Origin: Grifola frondosa
Taxonomy: Eukaryota > Basidiomycota > Agaricomycetes > Polyporales > Grifolaceae
Direction of reading: 5' to 3'
DNA: 64,000 bases
Assembly (NCBI GenBank): GCA_001683735.1
Contig: LUGG01000020.1
Span: 668,701-732,700 of the forward strand
The position numbers and the translations under genes are program-made. Shown one piece after another: positions 1-11,896 of the stretch. Positions within the stretch are counted from its first letter, which is position 1. Every line of letters starts with the position of its first letter. The notes beneath the pieces are model-generated. The model was not told the DNA's origin and made no database searches. It saw nothing but the letters and a program-made list of their open reading frames with translations.

Positions 1-83
1 GTGAGAGGGTGGGCATGTAAGAATCATACTATGGCATATGGAGATGGAAAGAGTTATCAATTGAGGGAAAATCAAGCAGACCA

Positions 84-2843
84 TCATGCTTCATCATCCC
101 AAGCTGATTCAATAGAGACTTCATGCTCCTGAGAAAACCTGACCTTATACTCGACATACGTTGCTAATAACCTGTCATACCCAACAGGATCATTAAGGCG
201 AACACATGCTGTATTGAGGTAGTCTTCTGCAAATTCCATGTGTTCGGATGCAATAGGGCCACCTAGCATTGTGCATGCTTTGTGGTGCCAGCTAGCCAGG
301 ATATTGATAAGCTAATGTAACCAAGGTATTAGGCCAAAATCAAGATCAAGGAGTTCAAATCACTTACAATTGTTGCCAAAAAAGCCGTTGAGTTTCTACC
401 ATAGTACTGAGGCAACTTTTGTCGATCAAGCTGCCAAATTCCATATCCCATTTGTACAAATGCCAAAAGAGAGTGTTTCCCCCTATGAAATGACAAGCGG
501 GCCTTCTGCCAGCAGGGATGGGGTACTGTTGCATGAAGTCGATCTGGCTGAAAAAGATGATGTCAATACCAAAGATAATTAAAGCTAATTAATCTGAACT
601 TACCTGTTGATCATCTTCGCCCTCTAGTACATGCTGCAAGAAAAGTTGCAGAGTTGGTCGTGGTGAAGGAGGTCCCAATCCATTGTTTTCTTCATCAGTT
701 AGAAGATGCTCGCAGATGCGAGCAAATTCTTTGCTGACAGGAATACTGTCAGAGTCGGATGGTATTTGATAAAAAAAGCCAGGAATATAGTGGGGAGGAT
801 CATTGGGGTAGGTAGGGCTAGGCTGTGAGCCCAAGAATGCCTCACATGTGCACGTGCCTCACTAAAAAAGTCATAATATCTATGGTGAAGCTATACAAAT
901 GGATGAATCAGTATTTGTAAAGTAAATAAGAGGCATAATTACATAGCCATTTACCAAATCCATCACTGGTGTGACTGGCATTACATTGGCTGCAGAATGA
1001 TTTCAGATTTAAATTCAACGAATAAAAACAAAACTTACTGATTATGGCTTGATCGACATCCATAAGTACCCTGGGCAAATTGGGACTATTCAGACCAGGT
1101 ATAACAATGGTGTTTGGTTGTTGTTCCAAGATAGTAGCTATGCATCAATACACAGGTGTGAAGAAAGTCCTGGGCAAGATTGGGAATTTTTTCGAATCCT
1201 TTATCTAAAATAATATGAGCACGCATATACTGGGCAGCAAGGTTAATAATATTGGTCCACGTTAACCATGGAACAATGGGGAAGGATTTGGAAGGCTTTG
1301 AAAAAATATAGCAGAAAACATTTCAGGGTGAAGATATAATTTGGACAATTGGTGGTTTAATGGTGTAGCAGAAAAAAGATGACTTGGAATGTTATGAGGA
1401 AATAGATCAACTATTGATTTTTAAATCAGAAAATATATCATATGTAGAATTTAAAACATACCAGGTCCCAAGTGGATAGGCACCAAGTGGTCCTCGTTGA
1501 CAGGCAATACTGCAATTAAAGCTATAAATAATGTTTCAAAAAAGAAAGTTGAACACTTACCATCAAGTTGCTCAAATTGACTAAGTGCTGGACCATCTTG
1601 AGTCTCCACTTGTGCTATTATTTAAATTTCTGTTAAAATTCTTTAAATTTAATAATTAAACTTACCATTGAACTGTGAAGCTGGATTTTACACGCAATAT
1701 TGATGGGGACCCTTAAAAACATGAAATTGAAACTTACAGATCCCTTGTTGTGCTATATTGTTCATATCTATTTGGGTTTGAGTTTGATATTGTAATGAGT
1801 ATAAATCAAATACTTACATTGACCTTGATAATTATATACAATATATACTGAGCATTATTAGTGTCTTTATAAAAGATTTAACACTCACTAATGGTTATGT
1901 TTCCCAATTGTGATGAAGCATCTATAACAAATTATTGTAATTATTGTAAAATATAAAGATTCAAACATACAAGAAAGCTGAAAAACTACTGAGGCTATAC
2001 AACCTTGAGCAAGTGTTTCAAAATAATAATAACATAAATACTTACAGAGAGATTGTTTTTGCATGGTCATGCTTGCTATAATCAAAGTGATATTTGTTAA
2101 AAATGATAAAAAATAAAGAAAAAAGTTTTTACATTTGACTTGATGAAGTTGGTAGACTATTTGAATTTAGAAGTATTCAAGATGTTATAATATAATAAGT
2201 ATCTACCCAACGTGTTATTGCCCTGATGGACAGCTATTAAAAGAAAGAAATATTGAAATTAGATTTACAAAAACTAATAGTAGTATACACTTACATAACA
2301 TTTGTTCAATTTGAGATACTATGAAAAATTAAATTAAAATGTTTTGAATAAATTGAAAATAGCACAATACTTACTCAATGTTTGTTGTTGCTGTATGATA
2401 CCTGTTCAATAATATTAGATGAACAATATCCATATGTTATAAAGTGAAGCCTTACCCTCTAGTTGTCCATGTTGAAATACTGTTCAATTGGTCATTAAAT
2501 AAATTAGCTGTAAAATCAGAAAATTCTTACTGATGTTTTGTTGTTGTTCAGAAAGTACTTCTATAATTGAGAATCAATAATGTTATTTTTTGAAATTCAA
2601 ATTGTACATACGAGATGGGTTGATGTTTTCAATTTCTGACAGATTGGTTAGCAAACAATAGAAAGATAATTGCTCAACATTACCGGGGAATAATTCATTC
2701 ATGAGCTCTTCATATCCTGGATCAATTGTGGAACCAGTTGCAGGTATGACTGTAACAATGTAAATAAAGTAATTTGTGGATATTGATTTGGACCTACAAT
2801 CCAATCCTTGCGAATAAAATATGTAGGAGTTCGCAGCATCCAT
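84..2843 (-). CDS. Microexon-rich gene encoding a Gln-rich protein of unknown function
   Basis: Reconstructed from consistent GT-AG introns. Exons (high to low): 2843-2798, 2749-2684, then thirteen microexons 2635-2612, 2560-2531, 2479-2456, 2401-2375, 2318-2295, 2233-2207, 2156-2133, 2075-2046, 1994-1971, 1921-1889, 1847-1818, 1767-1738, 1680-1666, then 1614-1561, 1509-1462, 1410-1039, 989-955, 890-604, 547-368, 311-84. Introns are 41-64 bp, mostly with GTAAGT-like donors. Exons 2-17 start and end in phase 1. Microexons encode 5-11 residue peptides such as QVLSEQQQNI, GIIQQQQTL and SVHQGNNTL. The C-terminal exons encode an ordinary globular-looking segment ending SIESAWDDEA. The 1410-1039 exon switches frame twice (one stretch reads in another frame) and 890-604 is one base short of phase, near CCCC runs; I read these as indel errors or unresolved introns. 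No family recognised. Confidence 0.72.
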
Positions 2844-3039
2844 GGTGAGTGGGCAGGGTTGTGAGGGAGATGATGGAGGCAGAAGTCAAGTTGGATACAA
2901 ATCAGATAAACACGCACAAACTAGACATGCGGACAAGTTCAGGCCGAAGAAGGCGAGATACAAGAGAATATTAATGTTTATCAGTCTGGTCATCCGCGCC
3001 ATCGAGATCTCTTCCCCAAACTATATCGCACCTCAATTT
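2844..3039. other. Intergenic stretch between the microexon gene and the SSD1-like relic
   Basis: Presumed promoter side of the minus-strand microexon gene. I see no convincing TATA box and no gene. Confidence 0.4.
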
Positions 3040-5300
3040 GCTGCGCTTGTTGAGCAGGATCAGGGAGACATCCTCGGGCCATCTGGTCGTCCGCAGCTTG
3101 CTCCTAACTTTATGTTTGGCACCACGAGACGTCCCAGTTGCATCGTGACTATGCGCCCCCCAATCAACGAGGAGGATGCAGGTTTCCATTTCCCTCAACA
3201 ACAAATGCCTCCCGGGTTTGATCTCCATGCTCTTGACCTGGTTCAAAGGCAGCCGGATGGCGAGGCGGAGATATCTGGTATTATGGCGAAGCAGGTGAGT
3301 CAGATTGCTTCGTTGCTGTTCATAACATGCCAAAGACGTCGTATTAGATTGCCTCTCTCACCAGCAGCTTGCTTTAAACCAGGTATTGTCGTTCCAGACG
3401 CCTGGGCTTGCACTGGACGTGGGACCACCCACCGACGTGTACACAACAGGTCCCGATGAGTGTAGGACTAGGTGATCCCAGTCTTGGTTTTATTGGTTTT
3501 TCCGCCAGTCAGGATGGATTCGACGATGGCTTCGCACCTCTTGTTAGTCTGGATGGGGCTTCTCAGCACAACCGCTGTGATTCCAGCTGGCGCATCAGTG
3601 AGTTTCAGTGCCTCTTCACAGGGAATAGTCTGACATGATAAATTTTCAAGATCGAGGCGTCGGTGGCATTCAGACAGGAAACAATTTCGCTGCAGATCTC
3701 GCTGAAGCCCAAGCTCAGCTACAGAGTCTCCAACAGTTCCGTGCTGCGGCAGGTGGTCCCCACCAGAAGATGGCATCATTCAGCTTCCCGAACATGTTGC
3801 CCAACACGATGGCCGCCAATATGATGAGTCTAGGACTCGGCGGCATCAACCTTCTTCCGCAGCAGCAACAACAGTTCCAATCACAGCTCCAACAGCAGTC
3901 TAACCAACCTCAGCGCAAGTCGCTGTTCGTCCTTATCTCCCTCAGGCTTCCTTGCCACTACTTCTTGTCGCTGGAAAACTTGTTATGGGTATCTTACGAG
4001 TCAACAAACGTAATCGTTCCGACGCATACGTCGCAACTGAAGTTCTAGACGCCGATATCTACATCTGTGGTTCTAAGAACCGTAATCGCGCTCTTGAAGG
4101 CGACATCGTTGCCGTAGAATTGCTGGACGTTGATGAGGTCTGGGGTACGGAGAAGGAAAAAGAAGAGAAGAAGAGGAAGAAGGACGAGAACTCTGTCTAC
4201 GACCTCAAGGGTGTTGCCGGGCGAAAGAATGACAAAAAAAGGACGACGTTGAGGCCGATGGACAAGGCCTTATGTTATTTGAGGACAGGAGTACGGGACA
4301 AGATAGTAAGTTGTTCTCAGTCGATTGACAGAACGTTTGTGCAGGGCTATTGATGATGTCAAAGCTCAGTTCGCCGGACACGTCGTTGCTGTCGTGGAGC
4401 GGATGCCTGGGCCTTTTCTGGGCCTTGGGGTTTGTTGCGACCCTCATCTGCTGCTATGAAGGAAAAGCAGGAGGCTGAGCATCGCGAGAGAGAGGCAGAC
4501 CGCGGCGACGAACCCAGGTGTCCTATCGAGCGACCAAAGATTGTTTGGTTCAAACCTACCACAAGCGTGTGCCGCTCATCGCGATTCCCACAGAACAGGT
4601 GCCTCCCGACTTCGTTCAGAACTCGGAAGTCTGTGCTGACAAGCTTTTTGTTGCATGCATTAGGCGTCATGCAAGATCACCGATCCTCATGCAATTCAAT
4701 GCGTTAATTACTCTTTACCAGCCAATCAGTTCACTTCATCCTTTCACATTGGTCGAGGAACTCGGACCATTTGGAGATATCCAAGTAGAGACCAGTACTC
4801 TCCTCAAAGACTGCAATTTCCCCACTGAGGACTTCAGCGAAAAGTCGTGAAGTGTTTTCCTCCTACCCCTTGGACGTGAGTTATGTCTCTTGTGTAGGTG
4901 CTTATTTGACCGGATGAATGATCAGCATTCCAGAACGCGAGCTCGATGTTCGCAAGGACTTGGCAAGGAACGGATCTTCACCATTGGTCCTGAAGATACC
5001 AAGAACTTGAACGATGCAGTTTCCATCAAGCTCAATGATGATGTTACTTATGACATCGGAGTGCACATAGCGATATTTCCCAAGCCTAACACGGCACTGG
5101 ATCCGGATGCCCGCAAGCGTGCTACGAGTGTGTATCTTGTGCAGCGATCGTGCCGATGTTGCCGCCCACTTTGAGCGAGCAGTTATGCAGTCTTGTTCCG
5201 GGTCAGAATCGTCTGACTTTCTCGGTTATCTTTACCATGACGAACGATGCGAAGGTTTTGAAGAACTGGTTTGGAAGGACCGTCACCAGGCCAGTCATAG
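3040..5300 (+). pseudogene. Broken SSD1-like gene (RNase II-like, cold-shock/RNB family)
   Basis: Pieces in changing frames resemble fungal SSD1, a catalytically inactive RNase II relative that binds mRNAs of cell-wall proteins. Seen: an N-terminal low-complexity part (FHFPQQQMPPGFDL near 3190), a Gln-rich tract (3858-3915), a cold-shock-like segment (LVMGILRVNKRNRSDAYVAT, 3978-4040), a charged KEKEEKKRKK stretch (4155), the part around RPIERPKIVWFKP (4520), and the start of RNB (YDIGVHIA near 5050, ARKRATSVYLVQR near 5110). At least six frame changes and several stops separate them, and the RNB domain ends after about 100 residues near 5290, so this is a truncated relic rather than a simple sequencing problem. 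Confidence 0.75.
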
Positions 5301-5311
5301 CGCTGACGTCA

Positions 5312-5480
5312 TAGATTTTCAAGATGGAGGAGTCGGTCGCCGGCATTGTCTAGACAGGAAACAACTACGCTACAGATTTCGCTCAAGCCCAAGCTCAGCT
5401 ACAGAGCCTCCAATAGTTCCGTCCCGTGGCCGGTGGTTACCACCAGAAGTAGCGCCATTCAGCTTCCCGAACATGCTATC
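5312..5480 (+). repeat. Diverged second copy of the 3642-3803 segment of the SSD1-like relic
   Basis: The stretch from ATTTTCAAGATGGAGGAGTC to AGCTTCCCGAACATGCT matches 3642-3803 of the same relic (ATTTTCAAGATCGAGGCGTC to AGCTTCCCGAACATGTT) at roughly 80 percent by eye. In the SSD1 order this piece belongs before the RNB domain, but here it follows it, so the locus has been rearranged or duplicated. Confidence 0.7.
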
Positions 5481-5487
5481 GCCTTGA

Positions 5488-6540
5488 TGGAACCCGAATT
5501 TTCCACTGTCTCCACAATCTATCTACGCTTGCGCTGCCACTATCGGTATCGTCGTCTGCTTCGCTATTTTGCCTCTCGCGTTCAAGTTTGAATTACCTCT
5601 ATTCATGGCTTTGATCATCCCCCCTCCCCCCCACCCCGCGAGTGCGGCGTCAGCGGCGTCAAGCAGCGCTCAGCCCAAGATCAAGGCAATCAAGGCAACG
5701 TCTGAGCATGCTGTCGAAGACGGCGTGCAGGTCAGCGCATCGTCAGGTATGGCAGGCCGCTGTGTCGTCCAAAGACGACCTCATTGCACTCCCCACATCC
5801 GGGCATGTCGTCGATGGGCCGCACAAACATGCACGCACGTACGCACATGCTCATGTGCTTCCCCGTGTGGCATGGGAAGGCCCTACGTTCACACACACAC
5901 CGCGCCGCCACAGCACCTGCAAGCAGGCCCGGATTAACGACTGGGTGCACCCAAATGGTCGTCTGTTGGTCATTGGCGAGGCTGCCTAAACCCGTCCTGT
6001 ACGTCCTGTACGTCCTGTACGTTCTGTACTGCGCTGACTCTCGTGTTGTTCTCACATCTGGATGCAGCCTGGTTCTCTATATGCGCTGAAAATGGCTGCA
6101 GGCGATGCGACCTCGCTAGGGCGCATCCTCGCGCACCTACACTGCAAGAACCAGATCAAGAGCTTCCTCAACGCCGTGCAGGAGATTCGCCAAAAGCCAT
6201 CGAGGTCACGCAGAAGACTGCAAATAGGAATATCTTCGCCGTGTCACTCCCTCCAGGCATCGCGGAGGCATGCGACAAGAGTCTGCGTGCCAAAGCGGCG
6301 GCAGGTGTGAAGGCCCTTGGCACCTCCTCCACCTAACTCGAAATGTTGAGGACATCTTCGCATATGATCCGACGAGGCCGACGACTGGTGGATCCAGTGG
6401 GGGGTCACGCAGGAGCGCGCTACATGCGTGGTCACCAAAGGAGAAGCCGCCATCAACATCAAGGTTAGTGAAGACTTGAAACGGCCGTCGCTGCAGCGGC
6501 TTGCAGCTAAAGAAAATTTAAATACAGAGGTATTTTCAAG
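5488..6540 (+). other. Degenerate sequence with short open pieces, no recognisable gene
   Basis: Contains a short hydrophobic piece (CAATIGIVVCFAILPLAF near 5535), four tandem 9-bp units CGTCCTGTA at 5993-6028 (the last with one change), and a piece reading NIFAVSLPPGIAEACDKSLR (6217-6285). None belongs to a family I know, and frames change repeatedly. Confidence 0.4.
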
Positions 6541-6560
6541 TATTTACCACCGGCTCTAAT

Positions 6561-6650
6561 GTCTCACGGTAGTCTGTTGGTTATGAAGTATCGTTGTGGA
6601 TGGGTTTTGTGATGCTGTCGATCAGGGTTCGAATCCTGCTGTGTACTAAA
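6561..6650 (+). repeat. tRNA-like sequence, possibly a tRNA-derived SINE head
   Basis: A perfect B-box GGTTCGAATCC sits at 6626-6636, with a weak A-box-like TAGTCTGTTGG at 6570-6580, the right distance upstream. The acceptor stem does not pair and the T stem is imperfect, so it is not a functional tRNA gene. AT-rich sequence follows. Confidence 0.3.
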
Positions 6651-6838
6651 TATTTTCATGATTTTTGAAACTCATGTCTCTATTTTCTAGCTTAAATCTC
6701 ACACCAAAGAACTAGGTATACATTCACCCTCCGGGTTTCAGCCCTGTCACAGCATTGAAACTGTCTGGCCTTGTACTCATCAATGCTATATAGACATTTA
6801 CTTCACAATGTTAATATAATTGATTTTATCAGCTGAAG

Positions 6839-7165
6839 CCAGTCAAAATTGCGAACATCATGGGCTTAGCAGATAAATTCATAAAATATACTAATAAGAT
6901 TGTTGTCAGAAGACGGATCTCTGCCATTCAGATGGTGGGTGGTCACACCAGTCAAAATTGCGAACATCATGGGCATAGCAGATAAATTCATAAAATATAC
7001 TAATAAGATTGTTGTCAGAAGACGGATCTCTGCCATTCAGATGGTGGGTGGTCAAACCAGTCAAAATTGCGAACATCATGGGCTTAGCAGATAAATTCAT
7101 AAAATATACTAATAAGATTGTTGTCAGAAGACGGATCTCTGCCATTCGGATGGTGGGTGGTCAAG
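6839..7165. repeat. Three tandem copies of a 109-bp unit
   Basis: Units start at 6839, 6948 and 7057, each with CCAGTCAAAATTGCGAACAT, and differ at only a few positions (for example CTTAGC/CATAGC, and CAGATGG/CGGATGG in the last). The open frame across them is a by-product of the period, as 109 is not a multiple of three. Confidence 0.95.
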
Positions 7166-7384
7166 CCTATGATAATTTCTTAGCATGCCTTAATCATTCA
7201 AATGAAGTTGAGAAGATTTAATCTCCACTCATCATTGTGAAAAGATGGTGATCCGCACTACTCTGACTTATGGAAATAATGTCTTTCCTCATAATTGTAA
7301 ACAAAACATTTCCCACTATCTGCAGATAGGGTTAGGGGTCTCAAATCAATCTGGTCATATCAGTGCCTCATTGTTTTCCTGATG

Positions 7385-7743
7385 TAGTGTTGCTGCGCAG
7401 CTAAGTCAGGCCTAAATGATATATAACTCATAACTTGTGTAATTTTTTAGCTATCATAGTGATCTTACCTTCATTCTAATGTCAAAGGGGAAAATGTTAT
7501 ACCTCATATTGATGGAGATATAGCCACAAAGCCGATTGCAAAGTCCAACTTTTTAGTCAGCTTTTTTACCAATGTAACTGAAATTGAAATACATTAAAGA
7601 TAATTATGCAAATGGTGGTGTTACATTCAAATACATATACATCTTAGCTATTAATTTCAATTGAGATCATGTCATTATCTGCAAAATTCATGTCAGAATA
7701 TCTAAAAAGCTGAAACAGGTGTGACTAAGCCATGGCAACACTA
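7385..7743 (-). mobile_element. hAT-type MITE, copy A (359 bp)
   Basis: Begins TAGTGTTGCTGC and ends GGCAACACTA, the inverted termini shared by five copies in the window. Flanks TCCTGATG and TTCCGATC match at 5 of 8 positions, so any 8-bp target duplication has decayed. It is 22 bp shorter than the others. Orientation taken relative to copy B. No coding capacity. Confidence 0.8.
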
Positions 7744-7915
7744 TTCCGATCCATGCTACAGCCTCCCCGCATACAGAGTGTGTGTGTGTGTGGTTTTATT
7801 ATTAGATTTTAGTTCGGGTCCCATTCGAGTCTTATCACCAATATAGCCCAAGTCTGCACAGAATTTGGTGAACAACTTCCCTGACTGAGTTTGTGACCAC
7901 TATGATAAGTGGGCC

Positions 7916-9075
7916 TCAATTCAACAATAAGGGAGCACTATCATACCATTGATATTCATTAAGTGTATCCTCCACAACGACATGCTCAGATGCCTTCTTT
8001 AAGTGCTTCTCAAGTTCACTCAGATCAATTTTTTCTTTCTTCTTGGGCTCGGAGGGTGGCCACATGTAGTATTTGTCAATGATCTGTTGGTTATCAAAGT
8101 CAGCTGCCATCAGCATAGTATCAATTTCTTCATCTTGTTCCTCAGCTATTTTCTGAAGGCTGATATTCTGTGCTGTGAGAAGGCTGGTGGCCACATTGAA
8201 TAGCTGTTTACAGTCCATGATGCCAGATAGAAACCAAGAGGTCAATAAATGGATGATTTGACAAGAGAGTCACCAATCATGGCAATGCCATATATGAAGG
8301 GTGCAAGGTGATCACCAAATGTGAAGATGATGCTGCCAGTTTCAATGTAATAGACACGAGCATCCCAACTCCTCTCCATAATCCACTACCATATGCCTAC
8401 TATTAATATGGAGGATATTTCAACCTCACTTTCTGACCCAGTTACCCTTCAGCTGCCAAAGCTGGGCCAACCACTGTGAGAAACCCATCAGAAACTTACT
8501 CTGATTGAATTTACCATGTCAGCATTGTCCTTCACATGTTGAAAGGTAACTCACCTCATCACCCATAGCACCAGCAAGACCACCCAGCTGAGCTTAAAGC
8601 TGAACTTAAACAGTACAGACTCCCTATATCCGAGAACAAGACCATCTTGATCTCGTGACTGCAAGCATTTGTGAAGCATTCAGAGAACTGAAAAGGGTGA
8701 GTAGCATGACTTTGCACAGCGTAGACTTACTCATGTACTTGGATCGGTAGACTCTTCAAAGGCTAAAGCCAAGCAGAAATGGGGGTGACATATCAGCATC
8801 AAGATCTAACACTTACTCAGCAAAGCATATTATCAAGAAATTTGGCGTGAGAGAGCAAGGTATCAAAGACCAGCCTAAGAAGAGTGGTGGTGAGAAACAA
8901 GCACCATGAGTGCTTTCAGAAGGCATGATCAGTGCCAACAGTGCATGGGTATGCCCAATTACAGATTTGATGCCATCTTGATGCAGCCATCTAAATAATC
9001 CTGCAGGTGGCTGAAGTGCTGCAGGTTCAGAACACACCAAACCAGCTTTGGGGTCATAGCAGTGATGCAAATGTG
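7916..9075 (-). pseudogene. Spliced gene or recent pseudogene, unknown function
   Basis: On the minus strand coding-like blocks are separated by plausible introns. The first block (9075-8816) is followed by a GTAAGT donor. Later blocks read AQLGGLAGAMGDE (near 8590), YYIETGSIIFTFGDHLAPF (near 8330) and a C-terminal block with DIIDKYYMWPPSEPKKKEK-like composition ending DSAPLLLN at 7916 (observed residues NQQIIDKYYMWPP). One single-base shift at about 8257 (ATTTATTGACC) breaks the frame between the last two blocks. No family recognised; it lies beside repeats, so it may belong to a mobile element. Confidence 0.4.
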
Positions 9076-9229
9076 AGAGAATCAGTGGCGGATGTCAGTG
9101 AAGTAGTGCAACATCTGGAATGACAGTTCTGACTGAGGCTGATCGAGGTAACAACCTTAATCTGGTATGTTCTATGTACTGCAAACACTGTCAGAACTCA
9201 CCTAATCAGTTCAGCTGCCAAATCAGAGC

Positions 9230-10160
9230 ATGACAACCTGACAGTTCGAATGCAAGCTCATGCAGTTCATGAGAGGTCTCAGAGACACCATCAATGACAG
9301 GTTTGACTATCTTGACTTCAGGATCAATGTACTTGCACCATCATCCAGCATAGTGTTGCCTCTGATGATCACCTCTCAGCCCAACATCCCACTACCTATC
9401 AACGGCAATACCTCAGTGGTGCCCCAGCCTCTTACCTGTCCTTTACCAGGTTCTCAACTTTCCCCCTACAATCAGATCCTTCTTCCATGGCACAAGAGGT
9501 TATTCCATGCAAAAATCTCATGATTCTTAACATCGAAGGATAAGAGCTCACATTTGACAGGACCAAGGTTCCAAACCCACCTCCCATCAACTTCTTGAAC
9601 AACATCTCACAATGTTTCACCAAAGTGGCACTCTTTGGACCTCCTCAAGGTGAATGGTCGAGACATTTCCATCAAATATTGGAATGCTTCTATAAGAAGC
9701 AAGTGGGGATCAAGGATGGGGCATGGTCCATTACTCCAAGTGAAATGGGGTAACTGGAAGGTGAGTGTGATCTCATGTTTGGAGCCATAGCTGATAGACT
9801 CACCTCCTCCCTCTTTGCACTCTTTTTCATCATGGTTGAGGAGCACGAGAAGTTTAACACAGAATAGCAATTCAGGTTTGTGCACAGCAACAAGGATGGC
9901 AGCTGCATGTCATATTAACAAATCCTCAATCAGCTACAAGACGGACATGGCAAGGACAATGATTGTGATGTCGCAGCCACACTCACATTTTTCAGCAGCA
10001 ACTTAGCTCATTCAGATGTGCACAGCATGTTCTCATACAAAAAGTGCAGCATATGGTCAGTCTGCACCAAGAACCAGGTGATCATGAGAAAGTGATGACA
10101 GCTGCTCAAGCAGCATCCCAATATTGCAGAAAAGTGGGAGGCCATGCAGGCGTGAGACCC
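9230..10160 (+). pseudogene. Degenerate unknown gene with in-frame stops
   Basis: One reading frame from about 9430 to 10157 keeps protein-like composition despite about six stops, for example PPPINFLNNISQCFTKVALF (9580), FVHSNKDGSCMSY (9875) and QHPNIAEKWEAMQA (10115). An upstream piece starts MQFMRGLRDTINDRFDYLDF (9260). I do not recognise the protein. Stops and changed frames indicate decay. Confidence 0.4.
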
Positions 10161-11896
10161 ATGAGATAGTGGTCCCACTGTGGGTGCATGAGTCCATTGC
10201 TGCATGTGATTGAGTCATGCTGCCTTATTATCGTGCTATGTGACATGCTTGATTTGCTTGATTTTTGTCTCTCTTAATTTGCCCGTACTTGTAAAACTCA
10301 TTATTAATGTCTATGAAAACTGTTTATTTCATGTATAATTTTATCTTACTGTCTATGTAAGTACAAAATGATGCTGTCATTCAAACCTCGCATGTTCTCT
10401 TTAACTGATAGCTTCTCTGCACTTTTCATCCTCATTTGGCGAGCAGGCTTTTTCGATTTCAAGATTTGCATTCACTAACATCGGGGGTCCCAATGGAGCA
10501 GCTGCACAGAGGGAGGCCAGAGAGACATGGGAAGGGGACTGCAATGCAACAAGAAATGCACATGACAGAGACTGTCAATCTAGCAGAGGAAGGTGTGCGG
10601 TGAGTCACCTTTTGAGATGTTGCCTGATGTGTTGCCTGATCAATGACCCCCCCCCCAGATGGGCATCAATGTTGCCAACTGTGCCACTCAGTCTGCTCCT
10701 GCAGAGCTGCATTGTCCCCATCAGCAGCAAAGCACCTTTATGCTCTCAGTTCTGGTGCAGCCACAGCAGAGTCTCAATGTACCTGTAGTCACTGGACTGC
10801 CCCATGCTCACTGTCATGACACAATAGGATAGCTTCAAATTTGACTACAATGCACCTATCCATGTGCTGGATGAGTAATCTGACACCAGCGGCACACTGC
10901 ACAACATGTCACTGGACATGGTGGAGGAGGAAGATGAGAAGCATAAGCAGGCTGAGTAGGCCGGGGAGGTGCAGGATAGGAAGCAGAAGGGATGTGCAAA
11001 GGGTGGCATATCACCGAAACCTGAGGGCATGACAGACGCAGCTGGTGAGGAGGGCCCGGTAGGGGGGGAAGCTCTTTAAGATAAAGTGGATACCAATGGA
11101 GTGTCTTCCATTCCACTACACATGCCATCTGTGCAACTCCTAAAATCATGACTATGAGGTGAAAATTGCATGGGATGAAACTAAGTTAAAATTCTTCATC
11201 GGCCAGGCTTTGCTCAATGAGGGGAACAAGCTAAATGAGTTGTATTCCATGTCTCAGTACCATATCGAGGACAATGGTGAGCCAACATGTTATTACTAGA
11301 AACTCACTGTGTGATGCCAAACACATGCTTTGAGAGAGCAGTGAGAGGGTGTGAACTAACTGTTACAAGGCAAACTTAATCTCAGGCATTTACATCTCAA
11401 TTTAACTTCAGTGCAAGCACTGTATTATAATCACATTGTGGTAGTGCCAGAAATGGCACTGGTAGATTCACATAATATGCCCATTTCAGGCTCAGACTTC
11501 CATATCCTTCCTATTTGACACTCTCAACATTCACACTCAAACCATCGGTAGCTCACACCATATCCTCTCGATGACGATATCTCAAGATATGTGACTTTAT
11601 GGGTAAATGGCTGTATGGTCTCAGGAACTCACCAGCAATGAAACATGCATGCGACAGACATGCAGAGATGTTAGCAGGGCTAGGCATTTGGTTAAAGAAT
11701 ATATTCAGGATCTTGCTAGTATATTTTACCACATTTTATCTTGCTTCACTATTCCTTTTCTCTTTATATTCTTGGGTGGCTGATGGTTTAGAGATGCCGA
11801 ATGCAACAGCATTGACAACAGCATGTGTGCATATCCCTGCTTGGTTTGGGGGTAGTCATTGCACATGTAAATAGGGCTCTGCACTGCATTGCTTGT
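10161..11896 (+). other. AT-rich and degenerate coding-like sequence, no identifiable gene
   Basis: Short open pieces, such as one near 11157 reading YEVKIAWDETKLKFFIGQAL, suggest another decayed gene between about 10490 and 11300. A run of nine C lies at 10650. Nothing else can be supported. Confidence 0.3.

Noticed and set aside
6839..7165. Tandem 109-bp units considered as a CRISPR-like array
   Set aside because: Units abut with no spacers, and the genome is eukaryotic.
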